Below, one piece after another: positions 26,042 to 34,194 of a DNA stretch of 64,000 bases. Location of the stretch: NCBI RefSeq assembly GCF_000381885.1, contig NZ_KB907215.1, forward strand, positions 116,454 through 180,453. Direction: 5' to 3'. Positions within the stretch are counted from its first letter, which is position 1; the number at the start of each line of letters is the position of its first letter. A model generated the notes under the pieces. That model was given only the letters and a program-made list of their open reading frames with translations, had not been told where the DNA came from and searched no databases. Both the position numbers and the translations under genes were made by a program. The DNA is from Actinomadura atramentaria DSM 43919. GTDB taxonomy: Bacteria > Actinomycetota > Actinomycetes > Streptosporangiales > Streptosporangiaceae.

Positions 26042-26973
26042 GCTACGCCGACGCCGCCCTGGCCCTGATCGTCACCGGACTGTCCGCCTACCTACTGTTC
26101 GGCGGCGCGGACTTCGGCGCGGGCCTCTGGCACATGTTCACCCGCAACCGCCGCACCGACCGCGAGGTCATCGAGCACGCGATGGGGCCGCTGTGGGAGG
26201 CCAACCACGTCTGGCTGATCTTCGTGATGGTCATGACGTGGACCGCGTTCCCGCCCGTCTTCGCCGACATCATGACCGCGCACTGGGTGCCGCTGTCGCT
26301 CGCGGCGCTCGGGATCGTCGCGCGCGGCAGCGCGTTCGTGTTCGCCAAGGCCGTGCCCGACCACGGCGGGCGGTACGGGTGGGTGTTCGGGATCTCGTCC
26401 GTCCTCACGCCGTTCTGCCTCGGCGCCGTCGCGACGGCCATCGCGACCGGCGCGGACGGGTGGCTCTCGCTGGAGGGCCTGTACGGCGGCGCGCTCACCA
26501 CGATGCTGTGCGCCTACCTCGCCGCCGTCTACCTGATCTGGGACGCGCGGCGGCTCGCGGACCAGGACGCGGCGCTGCGGTTCCGCGGGTACGCGCTGCT
26601 GTCGGGCATCGTCGTGGGCGTCCTCGCGCTGCCCGGGGCGGCGGTCTTCGGCGTCCACTCGCCGCTGATCATCGTGTCCGCGGTCGCGGGCGTCGCGTCG
26701 CTGGTCCTGGTCGCCCGGCACCACCTGCTCGCCGTCCGGGTGACGGGCGCGCTCGCCGTCGTGTCGGTGCTGTGGGGCGCGGTCGGCCGCGCCGGCCTCG
26801 ACCTGGACGCCGCCGCCGCGCAGGACGCCGTGCTCCAGGTCGTCTTCGCGGCACTGGGCGTCGGCGCGGTGATCCTCGTGCCGTCGATGCTGTGGATGTT
26901 CGTCCTCTTCCAGCGCTCCGCCCCCGCGACCGCCCCCAACCCCGAACCCGCCGCACCCGCGGAAACCCGATGA
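26038..26973 (+). CDS. cydB: Cytochrome bd oxidase subunit II
   Basis: Partner of CydA, 311 aa with about eight TM helices. The family opening YLLFGGADFGAGLW and the MGPLWEANHVWLIF segment are intact, as is the PSMLWMFVLFQ end. It supports proton-motive force under low oxygen. It starts in the ATGA overlap with cydA. No cydDC transporter genes follow in the window; a strong hairpin terminates the operon 54 bp downstream. Confidence 0.95.
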   Translation: MSYADAALALIVTGLSAYLLFGGADFGAGLWHMFTRNRRTDREVIEHAMGPLWEANHVWLIFVMVMTWTAFPPVFADIMTAHWVPLSLAALGIVARGSAFVFAKAVPDHGGRYGWVFGISSVLTPFCLGAVATAIATGADGWLSLEGLYGGALTTMLCAYLAAVYLIWDARRLADQDAALRFRGYALLSGIVVGVLALPGAAVFGVHSPLIIVSAVAGVASLVLVARHHLLAVRVTGALAVVSVLWGAVGRAGLDLDAAAAQDAVLQVVFAALGVGAVILVPSMLWMFVLFQRSAPATAPNPEPAAPAETR

Positions 26974-27026
26974 CCTGCGGGGGCCGCCTTCCACGGTCGG
27001 CAACCTGAAGATCGGCCCCCGCACAC

Positions 27027-27067
27027 GGCGGGGCACCGGAGCTATAGCCACAAACCGGTGCCCCGCC
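27027..27067 (+). terminator. Terminator of cydAB, perfect 13-bp stem
   Basis: GGCGGGGCACCGG (27027-27039) pairs exactly with 27055-27067 around a 15-nt loop rich in A and T. It begins 53 bp after the cydB stop. A pyrimidine-rich stretch follows. Confidence 0.85.
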
Positions 27068-27180
27068 CCTCCATCTCCCACCCCTCGCACGACGTGCGGC
27101 CCGCGACGGCGCGAGCCCACTCCAAGGCGCACCGCGCAAGGTCCAACAATGCAGGCATGCACTCCACGCGCGGCGGCACG

Positions 27181-27240
27181 GACAGCGCTGGACGGCGCTG
27201 GACGGCGCTGGACGGCGCTGGACGGCGCTGGACGGCGCTG
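27181..27240. repeat. 10-bp tandem repeat GACGGCGCTG in a 0.5-kb gene-free gap
   Basis: Five exact copies plus one single-base variant (GACAGCGCTG) are head-to-tail, one unit per helical turn. Degenerate GACGGCGCTGG elements recur at about 27348. The gap from 27068 to 27580 contains no convincing gene on either strand. The last 40 bases before the next gene should contain its promoter, but I see no clear consensus. Confidence 0.93.
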
Positions 27241-27580
27241 GACCGGGGCGCGCAGCGCACGGGCCGTTCTGAGCGGGGGCCCGCCGGACCGGGCGGCGCG
27301 GCGCACGAGTTGCGCCGGGCAGTGCGGCGGCGCGCGGGACGACGCGGACGGCGCTGGGCACTCCGGACCGGGGCGCGACGCGCACGGGCCGCGTGGGGTA
27401 CGCCGGACTGGGCGGCGGGGGTAAACGGGTTCCGCCGGACGGTGCGGGGGCTGGGCTGGGCGGTGCAGTCGGGAGCTGGGTGAGGTGGGTGGTGTTGGTG
27501 TTTTTCGCTCGGGTGGGCTGGGTTTGGAACACTGCCGGACGACCGCGGTCGTAGGGCCGCCGCAGGCTTGGGGGCGCTGA

Positions 27581-28726
27581 GTGATCGGTGAGCGGGTTCG
27601 GGAGCAGGCGGCGGGCGCGCTGCCCGCGTTCGTGTACGACCTGGCGGGGCTGCGCGCGCACGTCGCCGGGATCGCCGCCGCGCTGGACGGCGCGGCCGAG
27701 CTGTTCTACGCGGCCAAGGCCAATCCCGAACCGCCGGTGCTGCGGGCGCTCGCGCCGCACGTCGCGGGGATCGAGGTCGCGTCCGGCGGCGAGTTGGCGC
27801 ACGTCCGCGCGGTGCTGCCGGACGCGCGGATCGCGTTCGGCGGGCCCGGCAAGACCGACGAGGAGTTGCGCGCCGCGCTGGAGCACCGCGTCGAGCGCGT
27901 CCACGTCGAGAGCCCCTACGAGCTGCGCCGCCTCACCGCGATCGCCCGTGCCGCGGATCGCCGGGCGGACGTGCTGCTGCGCGTCAACCTGGCGGGCGGC
28001 CGGGCAGGCGCGGCGCTGGCCATGTCCGGGCCGTTCGGCATGGACCCCGAAGCGATCGAGGAATGCCGCCCGATCCTGGAAGCCGCGCCGCACGTCCGGC
28101 TGCGGGGCGTCCACGCGCACCTGGCGTCCGGGCTGGACGCCGACGCGATGCTGGCGCAGTCCGCGCGCGTCCTGGACTGGGCACGCGACTGGCTGAGCGG
28201 CCTCGGCGTCGACCGGCCCGAGTTCAACCTCGGCGGCGGCATGGCCGTCGACTACACCGACCCCGCGCGCCGCTTCGACTGGGCCGCCCACGCCACCGGC
28301 CTGCGCGCCCTCGCCCGCCCCGGCGAGACGCTGCGCATCGAACCCGGCCGCGCCGTGACCGTCTACGGCGGCTGGTACCTCACCGACGTTTTGGACATCA
28401 AGCGCGCGCACGGCGAGTGGTACGCCGTCCTACGCGGCGGCACCATGCACCTGCGCACACCCGTCACCAAGAACCACGACCACCCGTTCACCGTCCTGCA
28501 CCAAGGCGGCAGCGGGCCGCGCGCGGGCCAGCCAAACACGGGGGAACCCGTCACCCTCGTCGGACAGCTCTGCACCCCCAAGGACGTCTTCGCCCGCCGC
28601 GTCGACGCGGGACAGCTCGCCGTCGGCGATGTCGTCGCTTTCGCGATGGCCGGCGCGTACGCCTGGAACATCTCCCACCACGACTTCCTCATGCACCCCA
28701 AACCGCGCTTCACGTACCTCGACTGA
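27581..28726 (+). CDS. Type III PLP-dependent decarboxylase (Orn/DAP/Arg family)
   Basis: A 381-aa alanine-racemase-fold enzyme. The PLP lysine is in LFYAAKANPEP (about residue 47). The barrel has GVHAHLASGL, the FNLGGGMAVDY phosphate loop and the EPGRA motif. The C-terminal beta domain has LVGQLCTPKDVF, with the Cys contributed to the partner active site in DAP/ornithine decarboxylases. Close relatives are often found in siderophore loci. Here it stands alone, so whether it decarboxylates an amino acid or makes a racemase-like product is open. The start is GTG 27581, with a weak ribosome site. Confidence 0.85.
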   Translation: MIGERVREQAAGALPAFVYDLAGLRAHVAGIAAALDGAAELFYAAKANPEPPVLRALAPHVAGIEVASGGELAHVRAVLPDARIAFGGPGKTDEELRAALEHRVERVHVESPYELRRLTAIARAADRRADVLLRVNLAGGRAGAALAMSGPFGMDPEAIEECRPILEAAPHVRLRGVHAHLASGLDADAMLAQSARVLDWARDWLSGLGVDRPEFNLGGGMAVDYTDPARRFDWAAHATGLRALARPGETLRIEPGRAVTVYGGWYLTDVLDIKRAHGEWYAVLRGGTMHLRTPVTKNHDHPFTVLHQGGSGPRAGQPNTGEPVTLVGQLCTPKDVFARRVDAGQLAVGDVVAFAMAGAYAWNISHHDFLMHPKPRFTYLD

Positions 28727-28738
28727 ACTCTGCTCTGG

Positions 28739-28752
28739 CTGCAAAGTTGCAG
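28739..28752. promoter_or_regulatory. Candidate operator CTGCAA-AG-TTGCAG upstream of a TetR gene
   Basis: A perfect 6-2-6 inverted repeat lies 21 bp before the TetR start at 28773 and 12 bp past the PLP enzyme stop. The position fits autoregulation by that TetR protein. Confidence 0.55.
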
Positions 28753-28772
28753 TGATGGTAGATTCCGCGTCC

Positions 28773-29399
28773 ATGACGGACACGGCGACGGGCCTCCGGG
28801 AGCGCAAGAAGCAGCGCACCCGGCACGCGCTCGCGTCCGCCGCCCTGCGCCTGTTCGCCGAGCGCGGCTACGAGGAGACGACCATCGCGGACATCGCGGC
28901 GGCCGCCGACGTCTCGCCCCGCACGTTCTTCGGCTACTTCGCGAGCAAGGAGGACGTCCTCTTCGCCGAGATCGACGAGCGCCTCGCGCAGGTCGGGCGG
29001 CGGCTGGCCGAGCGCCCGCCGGGCGAGACGCCGCTGGAGACGATCCGGCACGCGACCGTCCTCGGCATGGAGGCGCTGGTCGAGCGGCCGGGCGGGCCCG
29101 GCGCGGCGTGCGCGCGGCTCATCCTCGACCGGCCCGCGCTGCGGGCCCGCGCGCTCCAGCGGCTCGTCGAGACGCAGCGGCAGATCGAGGAGCTGCTGCG
29201 CGCGCTGTGTCCGGAGATGGACGAGATCGACGTCGTCGCGGCGGCGGGCAGCGCGTTCGGCGGCCTGCGCTCGGTGGTGGACCACTGCCGCCGCGAGGGC
29301 TACGCGCCCGACGCGATGCGCGCCGCGCTGGACCGCGCGCTGACGATCGTCGAACGCGGCCTGGCCTCGGTGGACGCGCTGCGCGCGCCCGCCTCCTAG
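28773..29399 (+). CDS. TetR family transcriptional regulator
   Basis: A 208-aa regulator with an N-terminal HTH (residues ~12-58: RTRHALASAALRLFAERGYEETTIADIA and RTFFGYFASKEDVLF, quoted in parts). The C-terminal domain is all-helical and of unknown ligand (MtrR/AcrR-like length). ATG 28773 is chosen; ATG 28755 would add six residues and reach to within three bases of the palindrome. It follows the PLP decarboxylase by 46 bp with its own control site, so a direct link to it is not proven. Confidence 0.9.
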   Translation: MTDTATGLRERKKQRTRHALASAALRLFAERGYEETTIADIAAAADVSPRTFFGYFASKEDVLFAEIDERLAQVGRRLAERPPGETPLETIRHATVLGMEALVERPGGPGAACARLILDRPALRARALQRLVETQRQIEELLRALCPEMDEIDVVAAAGSAFGGLRSVVDHCRREGYAPDAMRAALDRALTIVERGLASVDALRAPAS

Positions 29400-29484
29400 A
29401 CCGCCGGGCGCGGGGAAGCGGTGGCGCCCGCGACCCCGCGCCCGGCGCCCCGACCCGCCCCGTCGCACCCGCGCGGCGGGCGCT

Positions 29485-29646
29485 GGATCACCAGGTCATC
29501 CAAGGCGCACCGACTCAGCGCGGCCCGACCTCGGGCGAAACCTCCCACGGGGATCACCAGGTCATCCGGCACAACGAGCCGCCGGATCACCTCCGCGCGG
29601 CACACCGACCGACCGAGCCGTGCCCGCGCACCCGACCTCGGGCGAA
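29485..29646. repeat. Paired short direct repeats in gene-free gap
   Basis: GGATCACCAGGTCATCC is present twice (29485-29501 and 29551-29567). CCCGACCTCGGGCGAA, itself a 5-2-5 palindrome, is also present twice (29524-29539 and 29631-29646). They interleave in the 267-bp gap between convergent TetR and DUF2516 genes. Purpose unknown; they may be remnants of a duplicated cassette. Confidence 0.75.
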
Positions 29647-29666
29647 GCGTCCGGGCGGACGCCGGC

Positions 29667-30014
29667 TTACCAGGAGCCGTACGACCCGCCGCCGCCCCGG
29701 CGCCGCTTGAACGGCTTCACCGCCGGGCGGACGTCCGCGAGGTACACGGCGGACGCGATGAACGCCGCCACCGGCAGGATGCCCAGCGTCAGGCTGATCG
29801 GCGACGCGCCCTGCGCGGGCAGCGCCACGCACGCGAGCCCGATGACGCTCGCGACCGAGAGCAGGATCGTCCACAGCTTCTTGCTCTGCTTGCTCGCGGC
29901 CGCGTACGCGCCGGCCGGGACGGTCAGCGAGTCCACCAGCGCGAACGCCTCCATGACGAAGGCGATGAGCAGGAGCAGCCAGAAGAAGTACTCCAGCACA
30001 TTGAGGCCGGTCAC
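29667..30014 (-). CDS. DUF2516 family membrane protein
   Basis: A 115-aa protein with three hydrophobic segments (about 6-30, 45-66 and 72-93) and a basic, Gly-rich C-terminus (FKRRRGGGGSYGSW). It matches the actinobacterial DUF2516 family in length and in the YFFWLLLLIAFVMEAFAL start. In mycobacteria the same family member lies next to hbhA. Here it is separated from the HBHA-like gene by a strong hairpin, so it must have its own promoter. Function unknown. Confidence 0.85.
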   Translation of the reverse strand: MTGLNVLEYFFWLLLLIAFVMEAFALVDSLTVPAGAYAAASKQSKKLWTILLSVASVIGLACVALPAQGASPISLTLGILPVAAFIASAVYLADVRPAVKPFKRRRGGGGSYGSW

Positions 30015-30140
30015 CGGGGTTGCACGCTCCCGCCTGTCTCGGGCGGCGCGGCGCGCCGCCGTCCCTGGGGTTCCGCCTGCACCCTACGCGCGCCGCGGCG
30101 GCGCGGCGAGCAGGGGCGCGTCCCCTGTGGAGAGGACGAA

Positions 30141-30172
30141 GGGGCCCGGCCGGTTGTTCCCGGCCGGGCCCC
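30141..30172 (-). terminator. Terminator of the XRE-HBHA operon, perfect 13-bp stem
   Basis: GGGGCCCGGCCGG (30141-30153) pairs exactly with 30160-30172, loop TTGTTC. It lies 12 bp past the stop of the HBHA-like gene. Confidence 0.88.
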
Positions 30173-30184
30173 TGCCCGTCCCGC

Positions 30185-30727
30185 TCAGGAGCGGGTCTTG
30201 CGCGTGCTGGCGGCCGAGCGCGTCTGCGCGCGGGCCGTCTTCTTGGCCTCGGCGGCCTTCTCCTTGGCGGCGGGCTGGTCGGCGTCGTCGGCGGCGACCT
30301 CCGCGACCGCCTCGGCCGTCACGACGACCTCGGTCGCGGTGCGGTGGACGACCTTCTTGCCGCGCTCGGCGAGTCCGTCGATGAACTCGACGGTGCGGCT
30401 GCCGATCTGGGTGACGTAGGAGGACGCGGCGTTCGGGAGGTCCTTCAGCTCGACGCGCTCCTGGAGGCGGCCGACGTTGCCCTCGGCCTCCTCGCGGTAC
30501 CGGACGACGTTCTTGCGAACCTCGGCGCGGTACTTCTCGACGTTCTTGCGGGCCTCGGCCCGGTACTTCTCGACGTTCCTGCGGACTTCCGTGCGGTACT
30601 TCTCCGCGTTCTCGCGGGCCTTGTCGAACTGCTCGGGCACTTCGCGGAGCTTCTCGACCGCGAAGTCGCCCGCGCCCGCGACCGTGTAGAAGACCTTGTT
30701 GTCACGGAGGTTGCTGGCGAGGGTCAT
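30185..30727 (-). CDS. HBHA-like coiled-coil protein
   Basis: A 180-aa homologue of mycobacterial heparin-binding haemagglutinin. The N-terminus has the family's LRDNKVFYTVAGAGDFAVEKLREVPEQ segment. Residues ~40-85 are an 11-residue repeat of the type NVEKYRAEARK, giving an amphipathic coiled coil. The C-terminus is an Ala/Lys-rich tail (KEKAAEAKKTARAQTR, RKTRS) like the lysine-rich heparin-binding tail. In mycobacteria the protein is surface-exposed and tied to lipid inclusions; the role in this organism is not known. It is translationally coupled to the preceding XRE gene. Confidence 0.88.
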   Translation of the reverse strand: MTLASNLRDNKVFYTVAGAGDFAVEKLREVPEQFDKARENAEKYRTEVRRNVEKYRAEARKNVEKYRAEVRKNVVRYREEAEGNVGRLQERVELKDLPNAASSYVTQIGSRTVEFIDGLAERGKKVVHRTATEVVVTAEAVAEVAADDADQPAAKEKAAEAKKTARAQTRSAASTRKTRS

Positions 30728-31119
30728 CCGACCTCATCCTCTCTCAGGGCTTGCGGCTGCCCGACCGGGACGCCGTTGGCGTCGTTCTCCCTGCGGAAGG
30801 AGTCGTAGATGTCGAGCAGCACCTGCTTCTGCCGCTCCGTGAGGAGCAGGTCGGCCCGGACCGCGGCCTGCACGTCGGTGTCGGCGGTGCGGTCCTCCAG
30901 AATCCCGGCCTGCACGTAGAGCGCCTCGGCGGAGATGCGCAGACCCTTGGCGATCTGCGCGAGGATCTCCGCGCTCGGCTTGCGCAGGCCGCGCTCGATC
31001 TGGCTCAGGTAGGGATTGGAGATCCCCGAGACGTCCGCGAGCTGGCGCAGCGAGATCTTCGCCCGCGTGCGCTGCTCCCGGATGTACTCCCCGATCGAGC
31101 CGACCTTGGTACTTGCCAT
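30724..31119 (-). CDS. XRE family transcriptional regulator
   Basis: A 131-aa protein with an N-terminal HTH_3 domain (residues ~13-66; key helices LRQLADVSGISNPYLSQIERG and PSAEILAQIAKGL). A C-terminal helical part contains LTERQKQVLLDIYDSFRREN. Its counterpart precedes hbhA in mycobacteria, so the gene order XRE-HBHA-DUF2516 is conserved. ATG 31119 was chosen because GGTGGAG lies just upstream; ATG 31137 is in frame. Stop overlaps the HBHA start by 4 bp. A 7-2-7 palindrome lies 21 bp upstream. Confidence 0.9.
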   Translation of the reverse strand: MASTKVGSIGEYIREQRTRAKISLRQLADVSGISNPYLSQIERGLRKPSAEILAQIAKGLRISAEALYVQAGILEDRTADTDVQAAVRADLLLTERQKQVLLDIYDSFRRENDANGVPVGQPQALREDEVG

Positions 31120-31140
31120 GTCTCCACCCTGCGTCATGGT

Positions 31141-31156
31141 GCTTGCAGTTGCAAGC
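31141..31156. promoter_or_regulatory. Palindrome GCTTGCA-GT-TGCAAGC upstream of XRE gene
   Basis: A perfect 16-bp inverted repeat 22 bp before the XRE start codon. XRE regulators bind such short dyads, so it is a good candidate autoregulatory operator for the XRE-HBHA operon. Confidence 0.6.
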
Positions 31157-31181
31157 GCGCCAGCTAGCACTTCGCGGTGAG

Positions 31182-31234
31182 TCCCGTCACAGGCCGCCCC
31201 TCCATCATCGGACGGAGTGACCTGTGTCGCGGGA
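31182..31234 (-). terminator. Imperfect hairpin downstream of the YpfJ-type gene
   Basis: TCCCGTCACAGG (31182-31193) pairs with CCTGTGTCGCGGGA (31221-31234) with a small bulge, around an inner CC-CC/GG-GG stem. It lies 17 bp past the metalloprotease stop and before the XRE promoter. Confidence 0.5.
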
Positions 31235-31251
31235 TCAGGGGGCTCGGTCCG

Positions 31252-32205
31252 TCAGGAGACGTCGTCGCCGGGGGCGGTCCAGGTGTTGCAGACGTCCGGG
31301 CCGTCGCCCTTGAAGCCGCGCGCGAGCCAGCCCGCGTAGTGCTTGCCGGAGCCGTGGTCGCGCTGGTCGGCGGGCTGCCGCTCGTCGCCCCGGTTGCGGA
31401 CGTCGTTCAGCATCGCCTCGTACTGCAGCCGCGTCATCGGCAGCGTCCGCCGCTCCGCGCCGAGGAACGCCCCGGCCAGGCACTGCGCCTGCAGCTCGAT
31501 GCGGCGGCTCGCCTCGGTGCGGGCCAGGTCGTCGCCCTGCTCCATCTCCTGCTGGCCGTACGCGAGGATGCCCGCGCGGTCCTGGACGTGGTGGCCGTAC
31601 TCGTGCGCGATGACCCGCGCGAACACCGCGTAGTGCGACAGCGGCTCCCCGCCGGACGTCTCCACGACGTGCTCCAGCCCCACGTACATCGTGTTGTTCG
31701 CCGGGCAGTAGAACGCCGACGACCCCGGACTCGGGTACGACCCGCACGGGCTGCGGCCCGGCTGCACCCAGAACACACGGTGCGGCGCGTCGTAGCCGAG
31801 CCCGCTGCGGCGGAACTGGCCCTTCCACGACGCGTCCAGGCAGTCGCTCAACGTCTCCATGAAACGGCGCATCGACGCGCCCTCGTCGGTCAGCTTCGGC
31901 AGCGCGCAGCGGATCGGCACGAGCTTGCCGGACGCGTACAGCCGGTTCTCCGTCGCGACCTTGCGCGCCACCGGCCGGCCCGCCGCCACGCCGTGCGCCG
32001 AGCCCTGCGTCAGCGCGTCGTACCCGGCGAACCCGAGCGCGCCGAGGACGAGCACGGCCGAGAGCCCGCCGATCAGCCCGGCGATCGTCCCGCCCGCCGA
32101 GCGGCGCGGCGGGCGGCGGCGCGGCACGTGCGCGTACGTCCGGACCTGGCCGTCGGGGCGCTCAGGCAGGCGGTACGGGGGCGGAGGGGAGCGATGACCT
32201 GCCAT
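31252..32205 (-). CDS. Neutral zinc metallopeptidase (YpfJ family)
   Basis: A 317-aa membrane-anchored putative protease. It has a Pro/Arg-rich cytosolic start and one TM (about 38-64), then an extracytoplasmic domain with the zinc motif HEYGHH (201-206). The segments AFYCPANNTMYVG and LQAQCLAGAFLG are diagnostic of the YpfJ (DUF2342-adjacent, Pfam zinc-peptidase-like) family. Substrate unknown. It diverges from the DUF2207 gene across only 42 bp. Confidence 0.9.
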   Translation of the reverse strand: MAGHRSPPPPYRLPERPDGQVRTYAHVPRRRPPRRSAGGTIAGLIGGLSAVLVLGALGFAGYDALTQGSAHGVAAGRPVARKVATENRLYASGKLVPIRCALPKLTDEGASMRRFMETLSDCLDASWKGQFRRSGLGYDAPHRVFWVQPGRSPCGSYPSPGSSAFYCPANNTMYVGLEHVVETSGGEPLSHYAVFARVIAHEYGHHVQDRAGILAYGQQEMEQGDDLARTEASRRIELQAQCLAGAFLGAERRTLPMTRLQYEAMLNDVRNRGDERQPADQRDHGSGKHYAGWLARGFKGDGPDVCNTWTAPGDDVS

Positions 32206-32247
32206 AGCGGGAAATCATCGCACGTCTTCCCGCTACGATTTGCGGCC

Positions 32248-34041
32248 ATGCCGGCTCACGCGACCACGGGTCGCCCGCGCGGGGCGCTCGCCGTCCTGTT
32301 CTCCGCCCTGTCCGCCGTCGCCCTGTCGCTCGCCGTCCCCGCCCCGGCCGCCTCCGCCGCACCGCACGCCGCCGGGGCCGACGAGCGCGTCGTCAAGGAC
32401 GACGTGGCGCTGACGGTCGGCGAGCACGGCGTCGCGAAGGTCCGCGAGACGATCACGTACCGGTTCGACGGGCAGGACCGCGTGGAGCGCCGGTTCGCGA
32501 CGCGCCAGCACCGCAGCGTCACCGAGGACCGCGTGTACCGCGTCTCCGGCGTGCGCGCGGACGGCGGGCTGCGCGTCGCCGGGACGCGGCACGACGGCAC
32601 CGACACCGTCGTCACGCTCGCCGCACCGCAGCGCCTCACCGGGACGCGCACGTTCACGCTCACCTACGAGGTGCGCGGGATCGTCGCGCCGTCCGGCGGC
32701 CTGGAGGAACTGCGCTGGCCCGCCGTCGGCGGCTGGCGGGTGCCGCTGGACGAGGCGCACGTCACCGTGGACGCCGACGCGATGATCCGCAACGTCAACT
32801 GCTTCGCCGGGCCGCTCGACAGCGTCATCGGCTGCACGCAGTACTACACGAACCACACGCACACGCAGGGCATCTACGACCAGCAGACGATGCTGCCCGG
32901 CGAGTACCTGACCGTCGTCGCGGGCCTCCCGCCGGGCACCACCGGCGGCGCGGCGATCTTCGAGCGGCGGCACACGGCCGCGACCGCGTTCTCCGTCAAC
33001 CTCGTCACCGGCGGGGCGCTGCTCGGCCTGCTGGTGCTGCTCGCGGGCGGATTCGTGCTGCTCTACCTGCTGCGCGGACGGGACGCGCGCGTCGTCGGGC
33101 GCAAGGCCGCCGAGGGCGACCGCGCCCACCTCGTCCCGGACGCCGCCGGGGCCGACGACGACCCGCCGCACCTCGCCGCCGCGCGCGGCTTCGAACCGCC
33201 GGACGGGGTCCGGCCCGGGCAGATCGGCACGCTCATCGACGAGCAGGCCGACGTCATCGACGTCACCGCCACCATCGTCGACCTCGCCGTCCGCGGCTTC
33301 CTGCTCATCGAGGAGGAGGACCGCGCCGTCACCGGGCGGCTCGACTGGACGCTGCGGCGGCTCGACCGGCCCGGCGACGAACTGCTGAACTACGAGCGCG
33401 TCCTGTTCGACGCCCTGTTCACCGACGCGGACGGCGCGCCGCGCGACGCGGTGAAGCTCTCGGAGCTGGGCGGCGCGTTCGCGACGAGCCTCGCCCGCGT
33501 CCGGTCGGCGATGTACCAGGACGTCGTGGACCAGGGGTGGTTCGCACGGCGGCCCGACACCGTCCGGTCGCGGTGGACGGTCGCGGGGCTCGTCCTGACC
33601 GTCCTCGGCATCGCCGCGACGACCGCGCTCGCGTTCACCACCGACTTCGCGCTCGCCGGACTCGCCGCGATCATCGCGGGCGCCGCGATGGCCTACGGCG
33701 GCCAGTACATGCCCGCCAAGACCGCCCAGGGCTCGACGGTCCTCGCCCACATGATCGGTTTCCGGGCGTTCCTGGAGCGCGGCGAGATCCCCGAGTCCGC
33801 GGCCGAGGCGTCGCCGCAGCGGATCGCGCTGTTCTCGCGTTTCCTGCCGTACGCGGTGGTGTTCGGCGTCGTCCCGCGCTGGGCCGAGACCGTCAAGGAC
33901 GCCGGCGAACGCGCCACGGGCGCCGACAACCTGTACTGGTACGAGGGCCCGGCCGAATGGGACCTCTCCGGCTTCGCCGAGTCGATGCGGACCTTCACGT
34001 TGACGACTTCGGGGGCGATCTCCCAGTCCCGCGGCCTCTGA
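32248..34041 (+). CDS. DUF2207 domain-containing membrane protein
   Basis: A 597-aa exported and membrane-embedded protein. A signal peptide spans about 1-38. The DUF2207 beta-rich extracellular domain is ~45-230 (VGEHGVAKVRETITYRF at its start). One TM lies around 250-272. A cytosolic winged-helix-like region follows (~310-430, IGTLIDEQADVIDVTATIVDLAVRGF in part), then two TMs near 447-490 and a C-terminal domain with RFLPYAVVFGVVPRWAE. This is the standard architecture and length of the family; function unknown. ATG 32248 precedes the signal peptide. A long repeat-filled gap follows. Confidence 0.9.
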   Translation: MPAHATTGRPRGALAVLFSALSAVALSLAVPAPAASAAPHAAGADERVVKDDVALTVGEHGVAKVRETITYRFDGQDRVERRFATRQHRSVTEDRVYRVSGVRADGGLRVAGTRHDGTDTVVTLAAPQRLTGTRTFTLTYEVRGIVAPSGGLEELRWPAVGGWRVPLDEAHVTVDADAMIRNVNCFAGPLDSVIGCTQYYTNHTHTQGIYDQQTMLPGEYLTVVAGLPPGTTGGAAIFERRHTAATAFSVNLVTGGALLGLLVLLAGGFVLLYLLRGRDARVVGRKAAEGDRAHLVPDAAGADDDPPHLAAARGFEPPDGVRPGQIGTLIDEQADVIDVTATIVDLAVRGFLLIEEEDRAVTGRLDWTLRRLDRPGDELLNYERVLFDALFTDADGAPRDAVKLSELGGAFATSLARVRSAMYQDVVDQGWFARRPDTVRSRWTVAGLVLTVLGIAATTALAFTTDFALAGLAAIIAGAAMAYGGQYMPAKTAQGSTVLAHMIGFRAFLERGEIPESAAEASPQRIALFSRFLPYAVVFGVVPRWAETVKDAGERATGADNLYWYEGPAEWDLSGFAESMRTFTLTTSGAISQSRGL

Positions 34042-34090
34042 ACGGCGGCTTCCGCACGCGATCCGCCCGGCCCGTCGGCGTCGCGTCGAC

Positions 34091-34194
34091 AGCCCATCCA
34101 CGCAGCCCATCCACGCAGCCCATCCACGCAGCCCATCCACGCAGCCCATCCACGCAGCCCATCCACGCAGCCCATCCACGCAGCCCATCCACGC
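34091..34194. repeat. 13-bp tandem array, eight perfect copies
   Basis: The unit AGCCCATCCACGC is repeated eight times without a mismatch, starting 50 bp after the DUF2207 stop. Thirteen is not a multiple of three, so all frames cycle and no conserved protein repeat results. Perfect identity of all copies indicates recent expansion. It could not be recognised as any known element. Confidence 0.96.
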
